Positions 31,132 through 38,640 of a stretch of DNA of 38,640 bases are shown here, piece by piece. Made by a program: the position numbers and the translations under genes. The notes below the pieces were generated by a model that saw only the letters and a program-made list of their open reading frames with translations, had not been told where the DNA came from and did not search any database. Source of the stretch: Chthonomonas sp. UBA2391 (GTDB lineage: Bacteria; Armatimonadota; Fimbriimonadia; Fimbriimonadales; Fimbriimonadaceae); contig DDSL01000077.1 in the NCBI GenBank assembly GCA_002343825.1, forward strand, positions 4,756 to 43,395, written 5' to 3'. Position 1 is the first letter of the stretch; the number at the start of each line of letters is the position of its first letter.

Positions 31132-33276
31132 ATGAGCATTGCCCTCTTGGCTCTCGGCAACTTGCTGGCGATCAACACGAATCCGACCGGCCCATTGAGA
31201 GTGCCCTACTGCCTCGAACATGCCGGGAAACTCACTCTGCTGGATGCGGCTGGCAAACCCAAGCTCGTTCTAGAGCTAGGAGAGACTAAGGCCCTGGGCC
31301 TCGATTCCAATGGAAGCCGGGCAGGATTTCTCCGCGGTCAAGATCTCTGGTCCGTGTTTTTCGTGCCCGAGGCAAAGCCCGTGCAGGTCGCGAAGTCCGT
31401 TTTGGAATGGAGCTGGGCCCCCACAGGGCCGCGTCTTGCTTTTCGGACTTCCCGTGGGCTGCACACTTGGAATGCCGGGATACCCGCCGAGCCACCGGTC
31501 TTCCTCGGACCCAGCCAAGCATTTGACTGGAGCCATGACGGAAACAGACTCCTTTCCTTTGCCCCCGCGTCAAACGGGGGAAAGATTGAGATCTACAGCC
31601 TTGACGGCGGGAAAACTCGCACGATCCTAGAGGGTCACGCCGCCACGCGGGTTGCGTGGGCTCCAAATGGGCGACGGTTTGCGTTTCTCAAGCCGGTTTT
31701 GGGCAAGCCCGGAGTCTCCAACCTAATTGTGGGAACATTGGGGTCTTCGTCGCTGAAAAATGTCCTCAAAGAGGTCAAGGGCGAACTCCGCTGGTCACCC
31801 GACTCGCGCCGGATCTTGGTCAGCGGGGCAGGTTCGGGATGGGTCGTCGATCCCAGCCAGCCTAGCTCCCTGAAACTGCCGACAACTCTGCCCGCCAACC
31901 TCGCTTGGCTGAGCGGGAACAAGCTCGTCGGGATCCGGGGCAATCGGGTTGAGCGGTGGGATCTCACCTCTTCCCCGCTCAAGTCAACGACGATTCTGAC
32001 CGTCGAACCAACGCCTTCGAGAACAGCAATACTCCACCGGACGCCGGACCTTGAGCTCGACAATTCGCTCTTGGCCGAAGATCCATTCAAGGACCTAGGA
32101 CGCCCCAAACCCGGCAGCCTGAACCTACGGGGATATATCGATCAGGCAGACCCCTACGAAGACCGCGTCACGATGATGGTGAGCATGATCCGTCAACCCG
32201 ATGGACGCGAGCAGTTCATCCCACGCCCCATTCCGGTTAAGCTAACGGTTCCCCCAGGGGCTAAGCAGATCGGAACTGATCTGCCCCTACGGGTCCTCGA
32301 TTTGGTTTTTGACCAAGAGATTGAGATTCAAGTCAGCGCCACCAAGATCAATGATCGCGATGTCTATCCGATTCGGTGGGCCTTCTTTCCAACGTGGGAT
32401 GAGGAAGGCTATGAAGACCTCAAGAACTTTCCCAAGCTAACCGGCGAACTCAACTACATCTGGCGTCAGGCGGTCGACACCAAGGTCGTCGTGCCGATGG
32501 TCTTGCCCACCACAGATTCGCGCGTAAAGTTTCAGGACTGGTGGATGGCCTCCCGCGGGGGCGGTACGCGTAAGCACATTGGCCAGGACTTAATGGGACC
32601 CAAGATGGCCACCGCGGTCGCCTGCTTCGATGGAGTCATCTCGCTCGGTCGCGACCGGGGGAACGCGGGCCACACAATCACCCTGAAAAACCGGAGCGGC
32701 TGGACAGCGCAGTACTACCACATGAACAACGACACTCCAGGCTCGGATGACGGCCGCGGGGGCGACACGTATGCCTTTGCTCCGGGGATCGTCAATGGGT
32801 CCCGGGTCGTCGCGGGCCAGCTGATCGGATGGATCGGCGACAGCGGCAATGCCGAAGGAACCGGACCTCACATCCACTTTGAACTTTGGTACGAACCCCG
32901 CCGCGTGGTCGTCAATGCCTATGCTTCCCTGAAGGCGGCTCGCCGTTTGAAGCATCCGCGGTATCCCGATCCGGCCCCATTTTTGCAGCCTGCGGCCACG
33001 GAGCAGCGGACGGACGGAATCGTCACCTCGTTCGACCCCGCATCCCGAGACCTGCGCTTGATCAAACTCGCTACCATAGTGCCCGGCAAAGCACCTCAGG
33101 TTTCTCTGAAGCCGGAATGGGACCGTTGGAACATTGAGAAAAGTCAGATTCGAGTTCGGCGCCCCGATGCCACTGCGGTTCGCGCGGAAGAAGTCCGCCC
33201 CGGGATGCCAATCACTCTGCTAACACCCCGCCAAGATCCCCACAAACCAAGGATCGTCGCGCTGGACAGCCGCTGA
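31132..33276 (+). CDS. M23 peptidase fused to N-terminal beta-propeller
   Basis: About 714 residues. A hydrophobic N terminus (MSIALLALGNLLAI) suggests export; the first about 300 residues hold WD40-like units (DWSHDGNRLLSF, VAWAPNGRRFAFL, LRWSPDSRRILVSG). The second half is a LytM/M23 metallopeptidase domain with the zinc motifs H482-x3-D486 (KHIGQD), H530 (YYHMNND) and HIH at 580-582 (GTGPHIHFELWY). Such enzymes cut peptidoglycan cross-links or act as activators of amidases. The start is uncertain: no ribosome binding site is seen before 31132 and a TTG at 31081 is also open. Divergent from the propeller protein. Confidence 0.82.
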   Translation: MSIALLALGNLLAINTNPTGPLRVPYCLEHAGKLTLLDAAGKPKLVLELGETKALGLDSNGSRAGFLRGQDLWSVFFVPEAKPVQVAKSVLEWSWAPTGPRLAFRTSRGLHTWNAGIPAEPPVFLGPSQAFDWSHDGNRLLSFAPASNGGKIEIYSLDGGKTRTILEGHAATRVAWAPNGRRFAFLKPVLGKPGVSNLIVGTLGSSSLKNVLKEVKGELRWSPDSRRILVSGAGSGWVVDPSQPSSLKLPTTLPANLAWLSGNKLVGIRGNRVERWDLTSSPLKSTTILTVEPTPSRTAILHRTPDLELDNSLLAEDPFKDLGRPKPGSLNLRGYIDQADPYEDRVTMMVSMIRQPDGREQFIPRPIPVKLTVPPGAKQIGTDLPLRVLDLVFDQEIEIQVSATKINDRDVYPIRWAFFPTWDEEGYEDLKNFPKLTGELNYIWRQAVDTKVVVPMVLPTTDSRVKFQDWWMASRGGGTRKHIGQDLMGPKMATAVACFDGVISLGRDRGNAGHTITLKNRSGWTAQYYHMNNDTPGSDDGRGGDTYAFAPGIVNGSRVVAGQLIGWIGDSGNAEGTGPHIHFELWYEPRRVVVNAYASLKAARRLKHPRYPDPAPFLQPAATEQRTDGIVTSFDPASRDLRLIKLATIVPGKAPQVSLKPEWDRWNIEKSQIRVRRPDATAVRAEEVRPGMPITLLTPRQDPHKPRIVALDSR

Positions 33277-33358
33277 GGCCCCCGCTTCTCAGGGCCCAGA
33301 TGTTGAGCTGGAGGCCAGATCCCGACTTTGGGCCGAAAGCCCGTGTAGACTGCGCACC

Positions 33359-34732
33359 ATGCGCGAGATCATCGAGCCATTCCGCATCCGTGCGGTCGAG
33401 CCGATCCAGTTTTCGACCCCTGAGCAGCGTCGCCAGTGGCTCGAAGAAGCGAGCTGGAACCCCTTCCTCATCGACGCGGAAGGAGTCATCATCGACCTCT
33501 TGACCGATAGCGGGACCAGCGCGATGTCGGCCGCGCAATGGGCGGCCATCATGATCGGCGACGAAAGCTACGCCGGGAGCCGCTCGTTCCGCAAGTTCGA
33601 GGCCGTCGTCCAAGAGATCTTCGGTTTTCGCCACGTGATCCCAACCCACCAAGGCCGCGCCAGCGAAAAGATCCTCTGCACCGTTCTGGCTGGCCCCGGC
33701 AAAGCCATCCCCAACAACAACCACTTCGACACCACCCGCGCCAACGTCGAATTCACCGGCGCCGAAGCGGTCGATCTCGTGATTGACGAGGGCCGGGACC
33801 CCGACAGCCTCCATCCCTTCAAGGGAAACCTCGACCCCAACAAGCTCCGCGCCTTTTTGGAGAATTGCCGTTCGGCTAGACGTCAGGTTCCCTTCGGAAT
33901 GGTGACCATCACCAACAACACGGGTGGTGGGCAGCCCGTCTCGATGGCCAACATCAAAGAGATCAGTGCGATCTACCGCGAATTCGGAGTGCCCTTCATC
34001 ATCGACGCCTGCCGCTTTGCTGAGAACGCCTGGTTCATCAAGCAGCGCGAGCCCGAATATCGCGACTGGACACCGAAGGCCATCGCCCAGGAGATGTTCC
34101 GTCACGCCGATGGGGCCACCATGAGCCTGAAAAAGGACGGCTTCGGCAACATCGGCGGCTTTCTGGCTCTCAACGACGACGCGCTGGCCGAACAGTGCCG
34201 CAACATCCTGATCCTAACCGAGGGCTTTCCGACCTATGGCGGCCTGGCCGGTCGCGACCTTGAGGCCCTCGCCGTCGGTCTCCATGAGGTCCTCGACGAG
34301 CATTATCTGGAATACCGAGCCGCAACGACCCGCTATCTGGCCGAAAAGCTGAATGCGATCGGGATTCACACCGTCCAACCGCCGGGAGGCCATGCCATCT
34401 ACGTGGATGCAAAACGATTCTATCCTCACCTTGCGCCAACCCAGTTCCCGGCCCAGGTCCTTGTTTGCGAGCTTTATCTGCGTGGGGGGATCAGGGCCGT
34501 CGAGATCGGCAGCGTGATGTTTGGACGGAATGTCGATGGGGTGGAAACTCCGAGCGACCGGGAATTGGTCCGATTGGCGCTTCCCCGCCGCGTTTATACT
34601 CAGGCCCACGTGAACTACGTTGCCGAGGTCTTTGCGGAGACCTTCGCCGAACGGGAGTCTGCCCGGGGCCTAGAGTTCACCTACCAGGCCCCGATTCTGC
34701 GGCACTTCACCGCCCGCTTCCGGTCACTCTAG
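33359..34732 (+). CDS. tnaA: Tryptophanase (tryptophan indole-lyase)
   Basis: 457-residue PLP enzyme of the tryptophanase / tyrosine phenol-lyase family: LLTDSGTSAMSAAQWAA, Y71 in DESYAGSRSF, GGGQPVSMANIKEI, PLP-lysine in TMSLKKDGFGNIGGF (K259), and LPRRVYTQAHVNYV near the end. Two positions separate the two activities: tryptophanase has Asp where tyrosine phenol-lyase has Thr (FDTT, D124 here), and Ile where phenol-lyase has the substrate-binding Arg (AVEIGS, not ERG). Both point to tryptophanase, which yields indole, pyruvate and ammonia. No TnaC leader is seen in the 82 bases upstream. Confidence 0.9.
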   Translation: MREIIEPFRIRAVEPIQFSTPEQRRQWLEEASWNPFLIDAEGVIIDLLTDSGTSAMSAAQWAAIMIGDESYAGSRSFRKFEAVVQEIFGFRHVIPTHQGRASEKILCTVLAGPGKAIPNNNHFDTTRANVEFTGAEAVDLVIDEGRDPDSLHPFKGNLDPNKLRAFLENCRSARRQVPFGMVTITNNTGGGQPVSMANIKEISAIYREFGVPFIIDACRFAENAWFIKQREPEYRDWTPKAIAQEMFRHADGATMSLKKDGFGNIGGFLALNDDALAEQCRNILILTEGFPTYGGLAGRDLEALAVGLHEVLDEHYLEYRAATTRYLAEKLNAIGIHTVQPPGGHAIYVDAKRFYPHLAPTQFPAQVLVCELYLRGGIRAVEIGSVMFGRNVDGVETPSDRELVRLALPRRVYTQAHVNYVAEVFAETFAERESARGLEFTYQAPILRHFTARFRSL

Positions 34733-34756
34733 CGGAGCCGCAAGCGCCTCGTCCGA

Positions 34757-36229
34757 CTACTCATCTCCGGAAAGATCGAAATTCCCGCTTAGGATGATGT
34801 AGTCGAAGATGGAGACCTGACCGTCGCCGTCAAGATCGGCATTTGGATTCCAGTTCAGGTCACCCGGAACAGCATCGAATGCGTTGGAGATCTCGATGTA
34901 ATCGAAAATCGTCACCGAGTTGTCGCCGTCACAATCCCCGTTGAGGAGGCTGAAGCTCGGACCCGCATTCGATTGCTCAGCGATCAAGTTGACTCCGGCC
35001 TCCACCTTGCGAAGCCAAGTCGTTCCTTTGCAGCTGATATCCACGAGACCATCGAGCGAAGTCCTGAAGGAATAGGCTCCGTTTTCCCCCAGGGTCGTAT
35101 TGATTGTCTCCGTTACTGAGCCATCATCCACGATGAAGGTGACCGGTTGACCCGCGTCTATGTCGCGGTCTCCGAGATCAACGACCCCGACAACGGTAGC
35201 CTGGGTGTTTTTGAGCACGAAGCCAGCAAACAGCGACGAGGCGGAAGTGCCCCAGCCGAAGATGGTGTTTCCGTCGGGCGTGATTCCGGTTCCCGTTACA
35301 AAGTTGAAGTTGGGGACCGTCAGGCCGCGGACCTGGAGCCAATCAACCAGTTTTTGGGGAACTCCATTCTCCCAGAGCACCGCTTGTCGGGCGTTGATGT
35401 TCCCGAGAGGTTCCAGGTAACCGATCACTAAACTTCCGTCGCTGGTACTCCCAATGGTCCCACCCCGAGTCATCGTGCCCAGAGTCGGTAGTTGGGTGAC
35501 CGCATAGGTGCTACTCCAAACGGCAGGGGTTCCAAGGAAGGACCCAAAGTAACGGTCACCGTTAGGTGAAATCCCGAACGCCTCGCTGGTGTTGGCCGGA
35601 TCAAAGTGGACTTGCACTCCGTTTTTCCAGATCGAGACCCGCCGGGTATTGGGATTGGACTCATATCCGACCATGGCAGTCCCATCGCTTGAGAGTGAAT
35701 TCGGTCGCGCGTGTGAAGTTCCTGACGTAGTCCAAACTTCCACCGTCCTGGTCGTGGAGTTGAAAAGAACCGGCTTCAATCGAAGCGTTCCATCATAGGC
35801 TCCAGCTGCGATCTTCGTCCCGTCTCCACTAATCCCATAGGGAGAGGAAACCACCGTGTCCAAACCGGTCGCAGAAAAGCCCGCTGGGGTCGGGACAAAC
35901 GTGATGGTGCTCGTATTGAAATCGTAGATCGCTGCTTTTCGTCTGTTATCGGAGGGGTCCAAGGCTTGGATCGCCATCTTTGACCCGTCATCGCTAAGCG
36001 AATTGTTGCCCGACCTCAATTCTTCAGGGATTAACTCGACCCCATTGGCGAGACTCCAGCGGAACTGCCCATTATTCGAGAATCCGCAGAGGAATTCCCC
36101 GTCGGGAGTTGAACCGGTAAAGCGAGTCCCCTGAAGGCTCACCTCGGAGAAGGTCCAGCGACAATGAGCGCTCGCTGAAGCAAAGACAGAAGCGAGCAGA
36201 AGGGTTCGGGCAATCGTGGAAGTCTTCAT
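34757..36229 (-). CDS. Secreted propeller-like protein with dockerin-like C terminus
   Basis: 490 residues: a signal peptide (TIARTLLLASVFASASA), then about 6 repeats with SSDGTAMVGYE, ISPNGDRYFGS and ITPDGNTIFGWG patterns, which resemble the HAF/extracellular-repeat type of propeller. From about residue 360 a beta-sandwich-like domain (VVGVVDLGDRDIDAGQPVTF) is followed by two calcium loops, DCDGDNSVTIFDYIEISNAF and DLDGDGQVSIFDYIILSGNF, nearly identical to the end of the large propeller protein. AAGAGA before the ATG is a modest binding site. Function unknown; exported by signal peptide. Confidence 0.85.
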   Translation of the reverse strand: MKTSTIARTLLLASVFASASAHCRWTFSEVSLQGTRFTGSTPDGEFLCGFSNNGQFRWSLANGVELIPEELRSGNNSLSDDGSKMAIQALDPSDNRRKAAIYDFNTSTITFVPTPAGFSATGLDTVVSSPYGISGDGTKIAAGAYDGTLRLKPVLFNSTTRTVEVWTTSGTSHARPNSLSSDGTAMVGYESNPNTRRVSIWKNGVQVHFDPANTSEAFGISPNGDRYFGSFLGTPAVWSSTYAVTQLPTLGTMTRGGTIGSTSDGSLVIGYLEPLGNINARQAVLWENGVPQKLVDWLQVRGLTVPNFNFVTGTGITPDGNTIFGWGTSASSLFAGFVLKNTQATVVGVVDLGDRDIDAGQPVTFIVDDGSVTETINTTLGENGAYSFRTSLDGLVDISCKGTTWLRKVEAGVNLIAEQSNAGPSFSLLNGDCDGDNSVTIFDYIEISNAFDAVPGDLNWNPNADLDGDGQVSIFDYIILSGNFDLSGDE

Positions 36230-36264
36230 TCTCTTGTAATCCAGTTTTCTAGTCTAAATCTCTC

Positions 36265-36282
36265 TGTCATAAGGTTATGACA
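36265..36282. promoter_or_regulatory. 18-bp palindrome upstream of the propeller gene
   Basis: TGTCATAA-GG-TTATGACA, a perfect 8-bp palindrome with a 2-base centre, 36 bases before the start of the secreted propeller gene and just downstream of the LacI-type regulator gene. It looks like an operator of a dimeric regulator. It does not have the CG centre usual for LacI-family operators, so the binder is open. Confidence 0.45.
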
Positions 36283-36302
36283 TTCCTCTCGAAAATGCAA
36301 TG

Positions 36303-36321
36303 GCGGAAGCAATATTTCCGC
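36303..36321 (-). terminator. Weak hairpin after the LacI-type gene
   Basis: GCGGAA (36303-36308) and TTCCGC (36316-36321) are complementary. On the minus strand the hairpin follows the LacI-type gene and is itself followed by a short CATTTTC. Weak; may be a terminator. Confidence 0.35.
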
Positions 36322-36327
36322 AATAAC

Positions 36328-37359
36328 TCATAAGGGAATGCTGGAGGAACGCTGGACCCTGCGCACCGGTAGGGCCATGGTTCGTGTGGCAAGGCTCGGA
36401 TCAGCGATCCGCCCGGACATCCAATTCCAGCCATTTTCTGCAAGATCATCGAACGGAATCGCTAGACTGCTGAGTGGAATCCGCACGTCGGTGCTTTCCG
36501 GAAAATCACCATAGCCCCAAACGCAACAGTCAACCGGCACCTTGACTCCGCGCGCGTCAAGTACCCGGAGGGCACCTAGCGCCATCGAATCGTTGAACGC
36601 GGTGATCGCTTCCGGCACCGGACTCGCTTGGAGGTACTGGATGAGCGCTTCGGCTCCTGCCGTCGCGGTCTCGTCCTCCGCACCGATGAAGACGGGCTGC
36701 AATCCGCCCTCGGCCATCGCCTCTCGGTAACCTCGGCTTCGTTGCTCGTTTGGATACTTATCAAGAACCCACTGGGGCGAGAGGTGAACAACGTTCCTCC
36801 GGCCAGAGAGAATCAAGTCCCTTGCAAGATCGTGGGATGCTCCGATGACGTCCCAAGAGATCGTATCACCTCGCTCAAACTCCTCATTCCCCAGGATCAA
36901 GAGCGGAGTCGGGTCGTCGGGATTTTCTGTCCGGTACCTCTTGATCGCGCGGCCCGCATCGTAGGCGATGATTCCATCCACCGGCCATTGGGACGGCAGG
37001 CGCCCCTCCCCGCCAAAGGCGACGGTCGAATCCAAGCCGACCACCATCAACTCGTACTCACTCCGGCGAATCACCTTGCTGAGGGCGTTCAGGATTCGAA
37101 GATAACCAATGGTCGGTCGATCCACCGGCATCCACACGGCCGCGACTTGTGACTTCCCTCTCCGCATCGCTTGGGCCATCCGATTCGGCTGATAGCTAAT
37201 TTGGACTGCAGCCGCTTCGACCTTCTGCCGGGTCCCCAGTGCAATCCGGACATTCGGCGTCTTGGCGAGAACCTGTGAGGCCGTTTGGACGGACACACCC
37301 GCGACTTTCGCGACATCTTGGAGAGTCGGGCGCTTTTTTGCATCCTTTGGAGAATCCAT
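36328..37359 (-). CDS. LacI-family transcriptional regulator
   Basis: About 343 residues. An N-terminal LacI-type HTH, TLQDVAKVAGVSVQTASQVL, with the hinge region NRMAQAMRRGKSQVAAVWMP, is followed by a periplasmic-binding-protein-like ligand domain (GIIAYDAGRA, AITAFNDSMALGALRVLDAR, VWGYGDFPES). The Q/T-A-S residues at the recognition helix are usual for the family. The ATG at 37359 places the HTH close to the N terminus; AAGG lies 3 bases upstream, so the start is not fully secure. Ligand unknown; targets may be the neighbouring surface-protein genes. Confidence 0.9.
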   Translation of the reverse strand: MDSPKDAKKRPTLQDVAKVAGVSVQTASQVLAKTPNVRIALGTRQKVEAAAVQISYQPNRMAQAMRRGKSQVAAVWMPVDRPTIGYLRILNALSKVIRRSEYELMVVGLDSTVAFGGEGRLPSQWPVDGIIAYDAGRAIKRYRTENPDDPTPLLILGNEEFERGDTISWDVIGASHDLARDLILSGRRNVVHLSPQWVLDKYPNEQRSRGYREAMAEGGLQPVFIGAEDETATAGAEALIQYLQASPVPEAITAFNDSMALGALRVLDARGVKVPVDCCVWGYGDFPESTDVRIPLSSLAIPFDDLAENGWNWMSGRIADPSLATRTMALPVRRVQRSSSIPL

Positions 37360-37436
37360 CTGCCTTGATTCTACAGGTTCGACGGATTCGACGAGCGCAA
37401 ACTCGAAGGTTGAAGAGTGTTCCATTCTGGCTAAAT

Positions 37437-37459
37437 GTCCCGGCGATAATCGCCGGGAC
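37437..37459 (-). terminator. Perfect 10-bp hairpin after PEP-CTERM gene
   Basis: GTCCCGGCGA-TAA-TCGCCGGGAC, a perfect stem with a 3-base loop, 26 bases beyond the stop of the PEP-CTERM gene. On the minus strand only ATTTAG follows, so the T-tract is short. Likely terminator or insulator between the two minus-strand genes. Confidence 0.55.
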
Positions 37460-37484
37460 TCGTAGAACTTTCTTGCGGCCAGAA

Positions 37485-38186
37485 CTACCGGTTCCCACGT
37501 CGGCGCCGCATCACGCCGATGGCCCCCAGCGCCAGGGCACCCAGCGTCATCGGCTCGGGCACGGCTTGAACTTGAATGTTATCAAGTCGATTATTGCCAG
37601 ACGTTGTGACGGCCCCCGTGAAAGTGAGCCTCACATATGCCGTAGCGGTGTTGTCGAGCACATCATAAGCCGCCAGGTTTAATGTCACCAGGCTGAACGT
37701 GGTGGTGGGAGCAAAGCTGCCCGCGCTGACGAAGTTCGAGCCGTCGTTGGAGACCGAAACAGCCACATTGTTGAACCCACTGGAGGTCCGGGCAGAGGCA
37801 AAAGTGACAATCGGGTTGTAATAGCCCCCTGCCGTCGAAAACTGGATCGTGGCCGTCGCCCCGTTGTTGACGACCGGTGCGCTGACGTTGCCAATGCCGC
37901 CCAGGAGTTGGATTGCTCTTCCCGCAGGATCTGGAGAAACGGCGTTCAAAGTGGTTCCCGGCTGGTTGCCGACGCCAGGATTACTATTGAACGATCGTGG
38001 CCCGGTAGTCCATCCGGCAAGGTTGAAGGAGCCGCTACCGGAGGCCGGAGCGTAGACGGTCTGGTTCCAATTGGCTGGACTCGCACCGGTCGCGGTGAGC
38101 GTGTTGAAGTTCCAGTGGGCGAGAAGTGCGGCCGGTGCAACCTGCAGAGTTGCCAGTCCGAGGGCCAAGAAAGCAAGTTTCTTCAT
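37485..38186 (-). CDS. PEP-CTERM protein, exported
   Basis: 233 residues: signal peptide (MKKLAFLALGLATLQVAPAA), then a Gly/Asn/Thr/Ser-rich beta-sandwich domain (FASARTSSGFNNVAVSVS, TATAYVRLTFTGAVTTSG) of the kind common in PEP-CTERM choice-of-anchor proteins, then VPEPMT, a hydrophobic helix and RRRRGNR. The C terminus is the exosortase sorting signal. AAAGGAAA precedes the ATG. Function unknown, presumably exported or attached to the surface or matrix. Confidence 0.85.
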   Translation of the reverse strand: MKKLAFLALGLATLQVAPAALLAHWNFNTLTATGASPANWNQTVYAPASGSGSFNLAGWTTGPRSFNSNPGVGNQPGTTLNAVSPDPAGRAIQLLGGIGNVSAPVVNNGATATIQFSTAGGYYNPIVTFASARTSSGFNNVAVSVSNDGSNFVSAGSFAPTTTFSLVTLNLAAYDVLDNTATAYVRLTFTGAVTTSGNNRLDNIQVQAVPEPMTLGALALGAIGVMRRRRGNR

Positions 38187-38242
38187 GATTTTTCCTTTCA
38201 GAGAAGTGCAAGCTGGAGCCCCATGAGAACTCCAAGGGCTTC

Positions 38243-38271
38243 ATTCTATATTGACGCGGCCGAATCAACAA
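38243..38271 (-). promoter_or_regulatory. Possible promoter of the PEP-CTERM gene
   Basis: On the minus strand TTGTTG (38266-38271) and TAGAAT (38243-38248) are spaced by exactly 17 bases, about 57 bases upstream of the ATG. The -10 is one base from consensus, the -35 is poor. Plausible sigma-70 type promoter. Confidence 0.35.
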
Positions 38272-38640
38272 CCGTATTTTTACTTGAAATAACGATATGA
38301 CAACCCCGTGGCCACGCCGCCAACTCAGGTCAGCGCCCGGGCATCCGCAGCTGGAGGCCCCCGGACCGATGGAATGATTTGCCCAGGGCAGGAGGCTCCT
38401 CTCAGCCCTAGCCAGAAACAAGGCGATGACAAGTAGTAGCCGCTTTTTTGCTCTGCAGATCGCCCGGCGAGGCACCATGTCAGCCAGCCTGGTCCCCTGC
38501 AGTTGAGACTCTGCTCACCCTCTACCGCGCTGCCTCAAAAGCGCTCTATCAAGCCGACTCCGCTGCATACGACCAAGAGGACCCACTGAGCTTGGACGCC
38601 ACTGATCATCGAGAGGTTGGTGGACCGTGTAGGGCTCGAA
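38272..38640. other. Last 370 bases, no convincing gene
   Basis: No frame here has a good start, a ribosome binding site and a recognisable protein. One plus-strand frame stays open from about 38425 to the end of the window and might be the beginning of a gene, but it lacks a credible start codon. The sequence is GC-rich with no clear repeats. Confidence 0.5.

Noticed and set aside
33359..34732. Tyrosine phenol-lyase as the identity of this PLP enzyme
   Set aside because: Overall it resembles phenol-lyase closely, but the substrate-determining Thr and Arg are Asp and Ile, as in tryptophanase.

Overview
The window looks like chromosomal DNA from a GC-rich, free-living Gram-negative-type bacterium. 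Several traits together suggest Armatimonadota, possibly the Fimbriimonadia: PEP-CTERM surface proteins, secreted beta-propeller proteins ending in dockerin-like calcium loops, a bacterial indoleamine 2,3-dioxygenase, a TTG-started gene next to an HD-GYP protein, and a broken-up ribosomal protein operon. This placement is an inference from gene content; there is no rRNA in the window to confirm it.

Positions 1-1.7 kb hold the 3' end of tag (DNA repair) and an AT-richer two-gene unit, an AAA/ABC-type ATPase followed by a small TOPRIM-like protein, which resembles a phage-defence module. Positions 1.7-5.9 kb (minus strand) are a ribosomal protein block, rpsS-rplV-rpsC-rplP-rpmC-rpsQ-rplN-rplX-rplE. 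It lacks the genes that normally flank it on both sides and is closed by a terminator that lies inside the end of the convergent defence-like gene. Positions 6-14 kb are housekeeping genes: pyrF, an aldehyde dehydrogenase, a small membrane protein, a DUF3253 protein, rqcH (ribosome rescue), a degenerate serine hydrolase, a livF-like ABC ATPase, rimI, tsaD and a BFD-like [2Fe-2S] protein.

Positions 14-18.4 kb (minus) are a four-gene overlapping unit: an HD-GYP protein, a degenerate HD-GYP homologue, a GT39-like membrane glycosyltransferase and a XerC/D recombinase. Positions 18.4-20.5 kb carry a secreted protein of unknown function and an acyl-CoA dehydrogenase. Divergent from these is a regulator that fuses an ArsR-type HTH to a cobalamin-binding module, like a CarH photoreceptor with a different DNA-binding head. 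After it comes a double array of heptanucleotide repeats in inverted orientation. Positions 21.9-23.1 kb (minus) are infC-rpmI-rplT, with a probable AUA start for infC, a 119-nt infC/rpmI overlap, and an attenuator-like hairpin plus a structured leader before rplT. A FadN-type fatty-acid oxidation fusion protein follows.

Positions 25.5-38.2 kb are an accessory, surface-oriented region: two PEP-CTERM proteins, two secreted propeller proteins with the same dockerin-like C-terminal module, an M23 peptidase fused to a propeller, a LacI regulator, and two unrelated tryptophan-degrading enzymes (indoleamine 2,3-dioxygenase and tryptophanase). The last 370 bases show no convincing gene. I found no tRNA, rRNA, insertion sequence or CRISPR array.
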